Notes: a model not told the origin generated them from the letters alone. DNA of 64,000 nt from Parasphingopyxis lamellibrachiae (GCF_003385775.1 NZ_QRDP01000004.1:1597763-1661762), one strand, 5' to 3'. Counted from the stretch's first letter, positions 17,731 through 27,515 are shown. Numbers and translations: made by a program.

Positions 17731-19743
17731 CTACTCCGCCTCGGTTACCGAAGGCGCGTCTGCAAAGGGCCGGATCCCGAAATGCGGATAGATATCACTC
17801 GGGAAATAGATGGTACCGTTGGCCACCACCATCGCGATTGACTTGATCGCGCCGAGGTCCGTCGTCGGATCTCCGGGGACGAGGAAGAAATCGGCATAGT
17901 TGCCGCCCTCGATCGATCCCAGGTCCTCATCCTGCCCTAAATATTCGGCCATGCCGAGCGTCGCGAGGCTCAGCACTTCGGGGGCCGTGTAACCGGCGCG
18001 CTCGAACAACTCGAGCTCCCGGTGATAGGCGAAAGAGCCGCCCATATCGGTGCCCGGCACGATCAGGATACCGCGTTCGCGCATCATCGTGACGGTCCGT
18101 ATGATCTGGTCGAAAGCTCCGCGAAAGCGTTCGTCGGCGCCCTCCGCCGAAACATCGGACCAGGCTTGCTGCAGACTGCGCTGCTGGCCGATCGGCATAT
18201 GATCGAAAATGTCCGCAAAGCTCGGCGAGATTTCACCGTTGCGGCTAAGCAGCAGGCTTTCATGGATGGTGATCGTCGGGTCGATGGCGATATTGTTCTC
18301 GGCCATCAGGTTGATCGTATGCTGGACAGGCGCGCTATCGAGATCGAGCGCAGGGAGCCGGTCAAGCGCAGTGAGGCGCAGCAGCGTCCGGGTGTCTTCA
18401 TGCGGCTCGAGTACCCAGCCCAGCATCACCTGGTTGATATGGGTCAGCTCATCGAACCCGGCCTCGATCATCGCATTGGCGTTGGAAAAAGCCGGGACAT
18501 GGCCGGCGACGCGCAAGCCCAGCCGGTGGGCTTCGGCAACCAGCGTGGGCGCCCAGTCCGGCGTCATCGAATTGTAGAGCTTCACCTGATGGAAACCGCG
18601 CGCCGCATACCAGCGCACCTGAGCTAGCGCCTCTTCCTCGGTCGAGACCAGTTCGCCGGTCTGCGAACTGAATTCGCTCAGCCCCTCGATAAAGCCGCTG
18701 CGGGTGATGCGCGGGCCGGCGATCGTGCCATCGGCAATTCTGTCCATCAGTCCTTCGAGCACGTCCGTTTCATTGCCCATGTCGCGCACCGAAGTGACCC
18801 CGGCGGCGATATTGAGGAGCGCGACATTCTGCGAGATATGGCCGTGCATCTCGTACATGCCCGGAACCAGCGTTCCCCCGGCGCCGTCGATCACGGTTTC
18901 GCCTTCCGTCACCGGCGATCCGCCGGGCTGTACGCTGCTGATCCGTTCGCCATACCAGACGACATCGTACGGGCCTTCGCGCGTCATGGTTTCCGGATTG
19001 AACACCTGCACATTCCGGACGCGCACGGGTCCCTCGAAATTGCGCGCCGACTCCGCCTGGATCCGGACAAAGCGTTCGGTCGACAGGGTTTGGGCATAGT
19101 CGCGCAGCGCCGCATCCGCGGCCTCATAACCGGCGCGAATGATCGCAAAGCGCGGGCTCGCTACGGCAAACAGCACGCCATCGCCGTCCAGCATCACATA
19201 GCTGGGATTGAGGTCCAGCCCGGCAATCTCGTACGTTGTCGCCTCCACCGGCCCGTCCGGCCCTTCGAAAGTGGACGTCGCATGCGGGGTCAGGCTCGCC
19301 GTGCCGCCGGGCAGAACATCGAAACTGTGATCATTATCCGCAAGCAATGCGCGGGCGAGCAACGCCAGCGACCAGGGGCTGCCGCCCTGCGGGATATAGA
19401 ATTGGGCATCGGAGGCCGCAGCTGCCCCCTCGCCCGTCGCATCGCGCCAAGCCGCGTCGCCGTTCGACCAGCTGAATGTCTCGTCGACCGGATTGCCGAA
19501 GGTCGACGCCCCTTCGACCGTCCATCCCGTCGGCATGCCATTGTCGTCGAGCGTTATCGTTTCGGCGATCGTCGGCCCTCGCCCGTTATTCTTGTAATCA
19601 TAATCGATGACGACCCGGCCGGCCTCCACATCCGCGTTCAGATGCCCGACATCGTTACCGCCCGACAGCACCCGGTATTCCCGCATTTCGGCGGCGGCGG
19701 GCGCAGCAAGAGCTACGGTGGCGAGCAAGAGATATTTGAACAT
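17731..19743 (-). CDS. Secreted amidohydrolase family protein
   Basis: A 670-residue exported metal-dependent hydrolase. A signal peptide (MFKYLLLATVALAAPAAAE) is followed by about 230 residues of beta-rich N-terminal sequence. Then comes the amidohydrolase barrel with HxH in EMHGHISQ, a Lys in QVKLYNS (likely carbamylated), His in AGHVP and LTHINQ, and Asp in PGTDMGG. Members act on dipeptides, imidazolone-like rings or acyl amides; substrate is not evident here. The start at 19743 has AAGGA upstream and begins at the signal peptide; a longer frame to 19779 would bury it. Divergent from the L,D-transpeptidase gene. Confidence 0.88.
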   Translation of the reverse strand: MFKYLLLATVALAAPAAAEMREYRVLSGGNDVGHLNADVEAGRVVIDYDYKNNGRGPTIAETITLDDNGMPTGWTVEGASTFGNPVDETFSWSNGDAAWRDATGEGAAAASDAQFYIPQGGSPWSLALLARALLADNDHSFDVLPGGTASLTPHATSTFEGPDGPVEATTYEIAGLDLNPSYVMLDGDGVLFAVASPRFAIIRAGYEAADAALRDYAQTLSTERFVRIQAESARNFEGPVRVRNVQVFNPETMTREGPYDVVWYGERISSVQPGGSPVTEGETVIDGAGGTLVPGMYEMHGHISQNVALLNIAAGVTSVRDMGNETDVLEGLMDRIADGTIAGPRITRSGFIEGLSEFSSQTGELVSTEEEALAQVRWYAARGFHQVKLYNSMTPDWAPTLVAEAHRLGLRVAGHVPAFSNANAMIEAGFDELTHINQVMLGWVLEPHEDTRTLLRLTALDRLPALDLDSAPVQHTINLMAENNIAIDPTITIHESLLLSRNGEISPSFADIFDHMPIGQQRSLQQAWSDVSAEGADERFRGAFDQIIRTVTMMRERGILIVPGTDMGGSFAYHRELELFERAGYTAPEVLSLATLGMAEYLGQDEDLGSIEGGNYADFFLVPGDPTTDLGAIKSIAMVVANGTIYFPSDIYPHFGIRPFADAPSVTEAE

Positions 19744-19912
19744 CGGGGGGATCCTTGGTGTTTGGCGTTGCTGCGCCATCCTTCTCAGCCGAACGGGCGA
19801 ACGTCAACTGGACACCCAGCGGGACCGAGAGCCTATCGGCAGCGCCGCATAATTAAGCCCCGCTTAACCATGTAGTTTTGCCCTGCATTTCGGGCTACCA
19901 TGCCGAATTACA

Positions 19913-20749
19913 ATGCGAATCTTTGTGAAAATTATCGCTCTGGCGGCTCTGTTCGGCACGATCGCGATGCCCGTAAGCGCGCAGTGGCTGGGCCCAGACG
20001 ACGTTGTGGTAACCGCGCGCTCCTATGGCCCGATCCACCCATATCGCGCTGCTGTTGAGGCAGCTTACGGCGCCGAGACCGACCCGGCACGCCGCGCCAT
20101 CCTGTCCGCCAATCTTGATCGCTGGCGCGCCCTGCCATCCGAGCTGGGACAGCGCCACCTGATGGTCAACGTGCCGGCACAAGAGGTAGTATTGTGGGAA
20201 AATGGCGTACCGGTCGCGCGCTGGGATGTCATCGTCGGCCGCCCCCGGACGCCAACCGTATCCTTCAGTGCAGAGATTAGCGGCGTGAACCTCAACCCCT
20301 GGTGGTATGTTCCGCAGAGCATCGTGCGGGAAAGCGTCGGTGCGCTTGTCCGCAACAATCCCGCCGAAGCGCGGCGACGCGGCTATGTCGCGTCGGGCGG
20401 CAGCTATCGCCAGCGTCCCGGCCCCGGCAATGCCCTTGGCCGAATGAAGCTGGTCATGCCCAATTCTCATTCCATCTATTTGCACGATACGCCCGCGCGG
20501 CACCTGTTCGACCGCGAGGTTCGCACCTTCAGCCATGGCTGCATCCGGGTTCGGGATGCGATGGGTTTTGCGGCAAGGCTTGTCGGGGTGAGCCGTTCCG
20601 AACTCGAGGCAATGGCGGCCAGCGGACAAACGCGCACCGTATCGCTGGCCGCGCCGGTTCCGGTCCACATCACCTATTTCACTGCCGTGCCGGGGCCTTC
20701 CAGCCAGCTGGACTATCTGAACGATATCTATGGACGGGACCCGGCCTGA
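19913..20749 (+). CDS. L,D-transpeptidase (YkuD family), periplasmic
   Basis: Forms 3-3 cross-links in peptidoglycan or attaches proteins to it. A signal peptide (MRIFVKIIALAALFGTIAMPVSAQ) leads to the YkuD domain. The conserved His is in YLHDTP and the catalytic Ser-His-Gly-Cys block is FSHGCIRV. The LMVNVPAQEV strand marks the domain start near residue 85. A region of roughly 60 residues before the domain is shared by larger YcbB-like enzymes only in part; at 278 residues this is a short form. No operon partners. Confidence 0.92.
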   Translation: MRIFVKIIALAALFGTIAMPVSAQWLGPDDVVVTARSYGPIHPYRAAVEAAYGAETDPARRAILSANLDRWRALPSELGQRHLMVNVPAQEVVLWENGVPVARWDVIVGRPRTPTVSFSAEISGVNLNPWWYVPQSIVRESVGALVRNNPAEARRRGYVASGGSYRQRPGPGNALGRMKLVMPNSHSIYLHDTPARHLFDREVRTFSHGCIRVRDAMGFAARLVGVSRSELEAMAASGQTRTVSLAAPVPVHITYFTAVPGPSSQLDYLNDIYGRDPA

Positions 20750-20803
20750 AATGGCCGCAATTCGTCGCCCGAATCCGGCAGGACTTTAGGCTGAGGCAGA
20801 AAA

Positions 20804-20880
20804 TGGTCGGGGAGAGAGGATTCGAACCTCCGGCCCCTGCCTCCCGAAGACAGTGCTCTACCTGGCTGAGCTACTCCCCG
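20804..20880 (-). tRNA. tRNA-Pro (anticodon CGG)
   Basis: The minus strand folds as a complete 77-nt cloverleaf. Acceptor CGGGGAG pairs with CTCCCCG, the discriminator is A, and CCA is encoded (TGG at 20804-20806). The D arm contains AGCTCAGCCAGGTAGAGC. The anticodon stem CTGTC/GGCAG encloses TTCGGGA, giving CGG, which reads CCG (Pro). The T loop is TTCGAAT. No integrase or att duplication is seen beside it. Confidence 0.96.
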
Positions 20881-21005
20881 ACCGGTGCGTCCGGTCCGCA
20901 GCGATGCGGACCCACCGGGAGACAGACGCGGCTCTATACGGGCGTGATGCGCTGCTTTCAACTGCTGTTTCGCAACGCTCGGACCAAAAAACGGGAGATC
21001 GGGAA

Positions 21006-21791
21006 TCACGCGCGCTCCGGGCGCTCCTCCCGGAACCGCGCGCCCCATTCTTCGCTCACCGCATCTCGCAGAATTTCAAGATCGACATCAGCGATAAGGG
21101 TTTCCGGAACGGGCAGGTCCAGAAGGCTGCAGACAGAACCGGCAAAAGCAGCCGGATCGGCGCAGATATCCTCATAGTAGACGATCGGCGCTGTCTTCCC
21201 GATCTGCGCCAGAAAGTCCGCGAAGTCGCGCTCGTTGCGTTCGATACGATTGAGGTTTCTGGCGATAGTGTCGGCATCATAGTCGGATATCGAAACCGGC
21301 CGAGCGTCCTGCTGGTTCGAATGGAACCGCCCGCTGAGTTCGGCCTTGGTCAGGGAAACGGCCTGTGCCACCCGGTCGCGCCGTCGGAGCAGGAGGAACC
21401 GGGTTCGCGCGAGCATCTGATCGAGAAACCCCAGATGGGCCGCCGCAGCAAGAACCGAAAAACCTGCTTTATAGCCAAAGGCCTGCGGCGTACCGCGATG
21501 ACCGATCATCCATTGTGCTGCGCTGTGGCAGTCGGGAAGTGATCGCCGTTCGGCAATAGCCGCGAGCTGATCGGGCGCGAAATTTTCGCCCACCTGATTG
21601 AAATAGGGCGTGTTCGCGAGCAGGCGCCCGGCATAGCTGCTGCCCGAGCGCGATGCGAAGAGGATCGTGACAATTTTGGGTGGAGCCTCGAACCGCCGCG
21701 CGGGAAGGTCGCCAAGCGCGGCGGCTGTCGCCGCCATCCGCTCCGGGCCGATATAGCGCGCCACAAGCGCCAGAAGATCGGCTCGCGTCAT
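21006..21791 (-). CDS. Stf0-like sulfotransferase
   Basis: A 261-residue protein with the PAPS-binding signature of Stf0 sulfotransferases. The 5'-phosphosulfate loop is in FASRSGSSYAGRLLANT near 45-60 and the 3'-phosphate segment in LRRRDRVAQAVSLTKAEL near 135-150. These enzymes sulfate a hydroxyl, for example on trehalose or another glycan or lipid; the acceptor is unknown. ATG at 21791 has AAGG in front and leaves 37 bp to the D-aminoacylase gene. An upstream in-frame start would overlap that gene. Probably co-transcribed with the aminoacylase. Confidence 0.8.
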   Translation of the reverse strand: MTRADLLALVARYIGPERMAATAAALGDLPARRFEAPPKIVTILFASRSGSSYAGRLLANTPYFNQVGENFAPDQLAAIAERRSLPDCHSAAQWMIGHRGTPQAFGYKAGFSVLAAAAHLGFLDQMLARTRFLLLRRRDRVAQAVSLTKAELSGRFHSNQQDARPVSISDYDADTIARNLNRIERNERDFADFLAQIGKTAPIVYYEDICADPAAFAGSVCSLLDLPVPETLIADVDLEILRDAVSEEWGARFREERPERA

Positions 21792-21828
21792 GGAGCCTTG
21801 CGAAGATTTTCTCACGATGGGGGGCGGT

Positions 21829-23571
21829 TTACTCCGCCGCTTCGGCCATCTCAACCGTTTGCGGTCCGCGGATCAGCCCGCCGGGGAAAGCGCCCGTCAT
21901 TTCGCCGTTCCTGAAGGTCACTTGTCCCGACTTGATAGTCGCGACATAGCCGGAAGCCTTTTGCAGCAGCCGTTTGCCGCCTGCGGGCAGGTCGAAGGCA
22001 AGCCAGGGCTTGCCAAGCGCTATCTTGTCCATATCGATCACGTTGATATCGGCGAGATAGCCTGAGGCGAGAACACCGCGATCGCCCAGCCCGTAGAGCC
22101 GCGCCGTATCGTGGGACTGGCGCCTGATCGCATTTTCGAGTGTGATCCGGTTGCCGCGCTTCCGGTCGCGCACCCAGTGCTGGAGCATGAAGGTCGGCGA
22201 GGCTGCATCGCAGATCGTGCCGCAATGGGCGCCGCCGTCGGACAGCGAATTGACCGTATCCTCGGCATGCTGGAGCGGCTCAAGAAAGTCGAGATTACCC
22301 TCGGCATAGTTGAGAATCGGAAAATAGATGAACCCCTTGCCATCGTCCTTCATCAAAAGGTCGTACGCATATTCGGCGGGCTCTGTTCCGGCCGCTCCGG
22401 CCCGGGCAAGGATCGTCGCATCCTGCGGCGGTTCGTAGTCGAAATCCTCGTCCATTTCGAAAAACATGCCCCAGCCATTGGCGACGATCATCAGCAACTC
22501 GAGAAGATCGCTTTCGGGATAGACGCTTTCTTCCGCGAGCAGCTTGGCCTTGAATGCCGGATCCTTGAGTTTTTCCAATGCCTCTTCCCAGGGCATGTCT
22601 TCCAGCGGCTGCCAGCTCGGCTTGAATTTGAACGGATGGACCGTCCCCTGCCAGGCCATGATGATGCCATTGCCGCGCAACGCGATCTGGGCGACGATAT
22701 TGGCGCCATTGTCGTTTTCGGCGCGCATCGTCGAGATCTGCTCGTCGAGCGGCAGCTCCTTGGCGATCGACTGGAGTGCAGCAAAGGTTACCGGAAGCCC
22801 TGTTTCGCGGGACAGCGCACCCATCCATTCGAACTCGTTCCACTCTCGCTTGAGATCGCTGGCCATTTCAAAGACGCCATAGCCAACGCGGCCCATCGCC
22901 CGGCCGATCTCAACCAGCTCTTCCGCCGTCGCGGTCGTGCCCGGTACGAGCTCGCCATCGACCGATTTGTGGAGCACGGTGCGGCTCGTCGAAAAACCGA
23001 GTGCGCCGGCGCGCACGCCCTCCTCGACGATGCGGCCCATCTCGGCGATCTCGTCTTCAGTCGGCACGACGCCGGGCTGTTCGCGGTCGCCGAGCACATA
23101 GGCCCGCACTGCGCCGTGCGGCACATGCGTCGCGACATCGACGGTCCGCGGCATTTCTTCGAGCGCATCGAGATATTCGGGGAATGTTTCCCAGTTCCAG
23201 CTCATCCCTTCAGCGAGCGCGGTTCCGGGAATATCCTCAACTCCCTCCATCAGGCCGATCAGCCAGTCATGCCGATCGGGTTTGGCCGGCGCAAAACCGA
23301 CACCGCAATTGCCCATGACGACAGTGGTAACGCCGTGCCAGCTTGACGGGGCCATCTCCTGATCCCAGGTCGCCTGCCCGTCATAATGGGTATGCACGTC
23401 GACAAAACCGGGCGCGACAATCTTGCCAGTTGCATCGATCTCTTCACGACCCGCTTCACCGACTTCCCCGATCTGCGTTATGGTATCGCCGTCGACAGCA
23501 ATATCCGCCGTAAAAGGCGCGCCTCCGAATCCATCGACAATGGTGCCGCCGCGAATAACCAGATCGTGCAT
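21829..23571 (-). CDS. N-acyl-D-amino-acid deacylase (D-aminoacylase) family amidohydrolase
   Basis: A 580-residue metal-dependent amidohydrolase. The N-terminal beta domain [14 protein letters not shown] leads to the metal motif [13 protein letters not shown] (HxH near 60-62). The cluster [11 protein letters not shown], the [14 protein letters not shown] segment with a metal Asp, and a C-terminal beta domain follow. This pattern is typical of D-aminoacylase or dihydroorotase-like enzymes cleaving N-acyl groups. Proteins of this exact type are often annotated as amidohydrolases with no proven substrate. The start has GGAGAGG upstream. Cytoplasmic (no signal peptide). Confidence 0.9.
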   Translation of the reverse strand: MHDLVIRGGTIVDGFGGAPFTADIAVDGDTITQIGEVGEAGREEIDATGKIVAPGFVDVHTHYDGQATWDQEMAPSSWHGVTTVVMGNCGVGFAPAKPDRHDWLIGLMEGVEDIPGTALAEGMSWNWETFPEYLDALEEMPRTVDVATHVPHGAVRAYVLGDREQPGVVPTEDEIAEMGRIVEEGVRAGALGFSTSRTVLHKSVDGELVPGTTATAEELVEIGRAMGRVGYGVFEMASDLKREWNEFEWMGALSRETGLPVTFAALQSIAKELPLDEQISTMRAENDNGANIVAQIALRGNGIIMAWQGTVHPFKFKPSWQPLEDMPWEEALEKLKDPAFKAKLLAEESVYPESDLLELLMIVANGWGMFFEMDEDFDYEPPQDATILARAGAAGTEPAEYAYDLLMKDDGKGFIYFPILNYAEGNLDFLEPLQHAEDTVNSLSDGGAHCGTICDAASPTFMLQHWVRDRKRGNRITLENAIRRQSHDTARLYGLGDRGVLASGYLADINVIDMDKIALGKPWLAFDLPAGGKRLLQKASGYVATIKSGQVTFRNGEMTGAFPGGLIRGPQTVEMAEAAE

Positions 23572-23712
23572 CGAATCCTCTCCTTTACGTCTCCGTAAAG
23601 GGCCATAGCCTATTTTGATCTGGCGATCATCTTTTTGATGCCGGGAAAGTTAATCGGGCTCTGCCCGCCCGGATCTTAATGCATCGAAGGCTGTACACGG
23701 CCTGGCATTGGA

Positions 23713-25023
23713 TCAGTCGTCGCGCGCCGCGATCATCTGCTGGATAGCCACGAATTTCTCGCGCGGGCTGCCCTCCCGGGCACGCTCGGCTTCTGCTTCC
23801 TCGATCTTTTTCCAGTCTCTGAATGTCACGACATCGACATCGCGCTCGGCGAGCAGGGCATCAAGACCCGCGCGCCCCGCCTTACCGCCGCCATCGCCGA
23901 TATCCGCGGCAATCAGATCGACAACGGAATAGCCGTCCGGTCGGTTGGTGCCGATCGTACCGGTCGGCCCGCGCCGCGCCCAGCCGACGCAATACAGGCC
24001 CGGCATAATGCGTCCCTCATCATTGGCGAAACGCCCACGGCCATGCTCAAAAGGCACGCCTTCGATGGGCGGCGTGCGATAGCCGATACAGGTCACGACC
24101 ATGGAGGCAGGGATGGTGTAAGTTTCACCCGTTCCATGGCTGCGAAGATCGGCATCGAGCTCGGTCCGCTCGACGACGATGTGCTCAACCTTGCCGTCCC
24201 CTTCGATCCGGACCGGCGATGCGAAGAAATCGAAATCGATCTCTATGCTCTTGTCCGCCCGGAAGGATTCAGGGATCGCTGCAAATTCGCGCAGGAATGT
24301 TACCGATTTTCGCATGCCCGGCTCGAGTAGCGCATCGGCGCCTTCCTCTGGCAGGTCAGCCCGGTCTACTCTCGGCACCGCCCGTTCCAGCCGTCCAAGC
24401 TCGCCCAACTCCTTCGGGGTCATCGCAATCTGGTGCGGACCGCGACGTCCAAGCAGGGAGATGTGCTGTGTCTTCGCTGTTTCGAGCTGTTCATACGCAT
24501 GCAGCACGATATCGGAGCCTGCGAATTCGTCGGGTGTTTTCGACAATACGCGCGCGACATCCAGGGCAACATTGCCATTACCGATCACGACGACATGGGT
24601 TCCATCCAGCGGCGGATCGATCTCGGCAAAATCCGGATGCCCATTATACCAGCCGACAAAGCCCGCGCTGCCGAACACGCCGGGCAGATCCGCACCCGGT
24701 ATTTCAAGCGCCCGGTCATTGGGCGCGCCCGTCGCCAGAATCACCGCGTCATAATGCGCCTGGAGCTCTTCGATACTAACCTGCTCACCGACCGTGAGAT
24801 TGCCGACGAACCGCACATTCTCGTTCAGCGCGACCTTCTCATACCGTCTGGCGACATTCTTGATAGACTGGTGATCGGGCGCGACGCCGAAACGGATCAG
24901 ACCGTAAGGCACCGGAAGCCGGTCGATCATGTCGACACACACATCGTCTCCGAAAAGCTTCTGCGCGGCCTCCGCAGAATAATAGCCCGCCGGCCCGGAA
25001 CCGATAATCGCGATATGGCGCAT
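23713..25023 (-). CDS. Ferredoxin-NADP(+) reductase (adrenodoxin reductase/FprA type)
   Basis: A 436-residue flavoprotein that passes electrons between NADPH and a ferredoxin. The FAD motif GSGPAGYYSAEAA starts at residue 8, DRLPVPYGLIRFGVAPDH near 35-52, the NADP motif VIGNGNVALDVARVL near 148-162, and WARRGPTGTIGTNRPDG in the C-terminal FAD region. These are hallmarks of the adrenodoxin-reductase family rather than plant-type FNR. ATG at 25023 with GGAAGGGA upstream is chosen; a longer frame to 25137 lacks homology-like sequence. It is a plausible reductase for the CYP153 pair at 43-46 kb, by inference only. Confidence 0.92.
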   Translation of the reverse strand: MRHIAIIGSGPAGYYSAEAAQKLFGDDVCVDMIDRLPVPYGLIRFGVAPDHQSIKNVARRYEKVALNENVRFVGNLTVGEQVSIEELQAHYDAVILATGAPNDRALEIPGADLPGVFGSAGFVGWYNGHPDFAEIDPPLDGTHVVVIGNGNVALDVARVLSKTPDEFAGSDIVLHAYEQLETAKTQHISLLGRRGPHQIAMTPKELGELGRLERAVPRVDRADLPEEGADALLEPGMRKSVTFLREFAAIPESFRADKSIEIDFDFFASPVRIEGDGKVEHIVVERTELDADLRSHGTGETYTIPASMVVTCIGYRTPPIEGVPFEHGRGRFANDEGRIMPGLYCVGWARRGPTGTIGTNRPDGYSVVDLIAADIGDGGGKAGRAGLDALLAERDVDVVTFRDWKKIEEAEAERAREGSPREKFVAIQQMIAARDD

Positions 25024-25322
25024 CAGCGCATCCCTTCCGCCCATGGTCTGCCGGGATGCTAGCGCGCTGGGCGGTCGAGGCAAGCTAAAGGAGCACCCGC
25101 CCTGTTGGTTGCATACGGCATTCGCGGATCGGCTCATTATTCAGCCTCGTCGGCCAACCTGCCTTCCTTGCCTGGACGCGATGGCCTCAATTCGGGCAAT
25201 TGCCATAAACGGTGATCGCGATCACCGCCTGTTAAGGTGCGACGGGCAATAAGATGCCAGACGAAATATTGATTTCCGGCCCTGTGGCCGTTAGTTGGGG
25301 CTATCTCCCCGGAGGAAGAAAA

Positions 25323-25862
25323 ATGGTTAAGATTCAGCGCAAAACGAACCTTCTGGTCGGTGCGCTCATGATCGCACTTCTTGCCCAACCTGTATCGGCC
25401 TTCCAGTTTGGCGGCATACTGGGTGGGCGGTCATCCAGTTCAAGCGACGGCGAGAATAATTGCGACACGATGGGGGAATCCGCCGGTCGCTCGGTATTGG
25501 GCGGCTTGCTGGGAAGCGCAGCGCGCTCGCTGGGGATTCCGACCTTCGTCCCCTCAGCGCAGTTTTCCGATGTACTTGCAACGGAGATAGCCTGCCGACT
25601 GGATGAAGACGAACAGCAAAAGGCTGCCGACGCCACAGTAGAAGCGACACGTAGCGGCGAAGTGGGCTCCACCGCCAACTGGTCCAGCGACTCACGCCGG
25701 GGCGTGCGCGGATCGTCAACCGTGACGGGCCGAACACAGCGCGCCGGTGGCGCCGATTGCCTGCAGGTCACGGATGTTGTCATCGTCGATGGTGAAGAAA
25801 CGACCGTACCCAAAACGATGTGCCGCGTACCACCGCAAACCCGCTATGTATTGGCAGCCTGA
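25323..25862 (+). CDS. Exported protein resembling RT0821/Lpp0805-type surface antigens
   Basis: 179 residues with a clear signal peptide (LLVGALMIALLAQPVSAFQ). A Gly/Ser-rich segment (FGGILGGRSSSSSDGENN) and an amphipathic helix, then a C-terminal block GGADCLQVTDVVIVDGEET with two Cys (CLQV...TMCRVP), follow. That tail resembles the surface-antigen domain that ends 17-kDa Rickettsia-type proteins, where C...C bracket a short beta region. No lipobox is seen. A strong GGAGGAAG site precedes the ATG. Four bases separate it from the ClpP-like gene, so the two probably act together in the envelope. The function is unknown. Confidence 0.7.
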   Translation: MVKIQRKTNLLVGALMIALLAQPVSAFQFGGILGGRSSSSSDGENNCDTMGESAGRSVLGGLLGSAARSLGIPTFVPSAQFSDVLATEIACRLDEDEQQKAADATVEATRSGEVGSTANWSSDSRRGVRGSSTVTGRTQRAGGADCLQVTDVVIVDGEETTVPKTMCRVPPQTRYVLAA

Positions 25863-25865
25863 CCG

Positions 25866-26567
25866 ATGAACCGAATTCAAACCCTTTTCGCGATCGGCGC
25901 ATCCATGTTGTGCGCAAGCGCCGCGCCCGGCCAGCAGACTGATTCTTCCAATCCCACATGCCCTGCCGAGCCGAATTGGGCCGCCAATCAGATCATGGAA
26001 CTTACGCCGCTCGATCGCGGTGATCACCGGGTCTTGCTGGCTGAAGGCATGATCACGGCGGGTCTTGCCGACCGGCTGCGCGACGCGCTCGACGCCGATG
26101 ATACGATTTCGGAAATCTGGCTGCGCTCACCCGGCGGCGATGCCTATGCCGGGAACGAGGCCGGCCGGATGCTACGGACCAACTATCCGGGCATCGTCAC
26201 CCGCATTCCGGCGGGTTGGGCCTGCTTTTCCGCATGCAACTTCGTCTTCATGGGCGGACAGCTCCGAGTGGTGGAGCCCAACGGCCAGTTCATGGTCCAT
26301 ATGTTCACCCATACCGGTAACCGGGATATTGTCCGGCAGGAGGTCGAAGGCGGGACCGACAGCGCCATCGATTTCATCGCCGATATCGAGCAATCGAGTG
26401 CGCAGCTTGCGACCGAGGATAACGACTTTTTGATCCGGATGGGCGTCTCCCGCAGACTGCTTCGCGAGGTCATGTATGCCACCCAAGCGGTGGGCGAGGG
26501 CGAGACCCGCCGCTGCCTGACGCAGGACGAGGCCTATGACTATAATGTGGCCAATATCCGCGAATAG
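25866..26567 (+). CDS. Exported ClpP-like (crotonase-fold) putative serine protease
   Basis: 233 residues with a signal peptide (MNRIQTLFAIGASMLCASAAPGQ). The body has the ClpP/SppA pattern: IWLRSPGGDAYAGNEAGRML near 84-103 (oxyanion loop), a candidate nucleophile Ser122 in WACFSACNFVFMGG, and a candidate His145 in GQFMVHMFTH. This matches predicted periplasmic proteins of the COG3904 kind. The Ser is flanked by two Cys, which is unusual and could form a disulfide. It starts 4 bp after the surface-antigen-like gene. Protease activity is inferred from the motif only. Confidence 0.75.
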   Translation: MNRIQTLFAIGASMLCASAAPGQQTDSSNPTCPAEPNWAANQIMELTPLDRGDHRVLLAEGMITAGLADRLRDALDADDTISEIWLRSPGGDAYAGNEAGRMLRTNYPGIVTRIPAGWACFSACNFVFMGGQLRVVEPNGQFMVHMFTHTGNRDIVRQEVEGGTDSAIDFIADIEQSSAQLATEDNDFLIRMGVSRRLLREVMYATQAVGEGETRRCLTQDEAYDYNVANIRE

Positions 26568-26616
26568 CCGGCGTCACGGCCAATCCCGCATGAGATAGCG
26601 ATCCCGGCAGGCCTTC

Positions 26617-27471
26617 CTAGTGTGGAGATAGATGGTCAAGCAGATCGTGGATAACAGCCTCCGAGCCGAGAATCCTGTTATGGCCATGGCCCTCGGTACG
26701 GACCAGATGCGCCTCGGGCCAGATCCGCGCGATCCTGTCCCCGTCGCCGGGACGCACAACCTTGTCGTCGCTGTCATAGGCAATCATCAACGGGGCATCG
26801 GCGTCGCGTTCCCATGCCATGCCATTTTCCAGATCCGTCCAGCTGCACGAAAACTGATCCGCGATCATGGGTTTGATCCGGTCTAGCACGGGTTCGGGTG
26901 CACCCATTGCCCGCATGCGCTCGATCGGCACATAGGGCAGGAAAGGCGCTGCCAGACATGCATAACGGTCTGCCCGGATGCCATGGGTCCGGCGCCCGCG
27001 CATGATCGCCAGGGCCCCTGCCGAATGCCCGACCCATGCATAGGGCGTTTGCCCTATATGATGCTGCAGGGCCGCGGCATCCTCCATGAAACGGTCGAAA
27101 CCCATCTCGCCATCGCCGGATTCTCCGTGCGATCCGGCATCGAAGAAAACAACCCGAAAATCATGTCCCGCCAGAAGATGCGCGAGACCGCTCATCTGCG
27201 CCCCTCGGCCGCCCCAGCCATGCACCAGATAGACAAGCGGGCCTTCGCCGATTTCCCAGCCGGCAAGCGCATCTCCGACGCCGAAGCGAAAGGCGGCGCA
27301 TCCCGCCAGTCTCGCTGCATCCTCGTCCCGCAAGGGCAGCCCGGCGGCGCGGTCGCTGCGCAGCTTCGCATAGAGCGCATTGGCCATTCCCTCGGCCTGG
27401 CGAGAGGATATTTCCCCGTTCTCGTCTTTTTTCGTCTTGTCGTCTGACTGGTCCCGCGTGGTGCTTTCCAT
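26617..27471 (-). CDS. Alpha/beta hydrolase
   Basis: 284 residues with an alpha/beta-hydrolase core: VYLVHGWGGRGAQM (oxyanion HGW) near 70, the nucleophile elbow WVGHSAGALAIMRG with Ser near 140, and a late His in TEGHGHNRIL. The start at 27471 has GGGAGA upstream; longer in-frame starts lack one and cross the operator. It is divergent from a TetR gene and probably under its control. Esterase or lipase-like activity is likely, substrate unknown. An acidic, Lys-rich N-terminal 30 residues precede the domain. Confidence 0.87.
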   Translation of the reverse strand: MESTTRDQSDDKTKKDENGEISSRQAEGMANALYAKLRSDRAAGLPLRDEDAARLAGCAAFRFGVGDALAGWEIGEGPLVYLVHGWGGRGAQMSGLAHLLAGHDFRVVFFDAGSHGESGDGEMGFDRFMEDAAALQHHIGQTPYAWVGHSAGALAIMRGRRTHGIRADRYACLAAPFLPYVPIERMRAMGAPEPVLDRIKPMIADQFSCSWTDLENGMAWERDADAPLMIAYDSDDKVVRPGDGDRIARIWPEAHLVRTEGHGHNRILGSEAVIHDLLDHLSPH

Positions 27472-27515
27472 GTTTCTCCCTTTCCGTGTCATTGACAGCG
27501 ACTCGTGAGAGATCA

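Noticed and set aside
20804-20880. The tRNA-Pro gene as an integration site for an island.
   Set aside because: No integrase, no repeated tRNA end and no change in base composition on either side.
22111-23346. A 411-codon open frame opposite the D-aminoacylase gene.
   Set aside because: Antisense to a gene with clear amidohydrolase motifs and a good start; no independent evidence.
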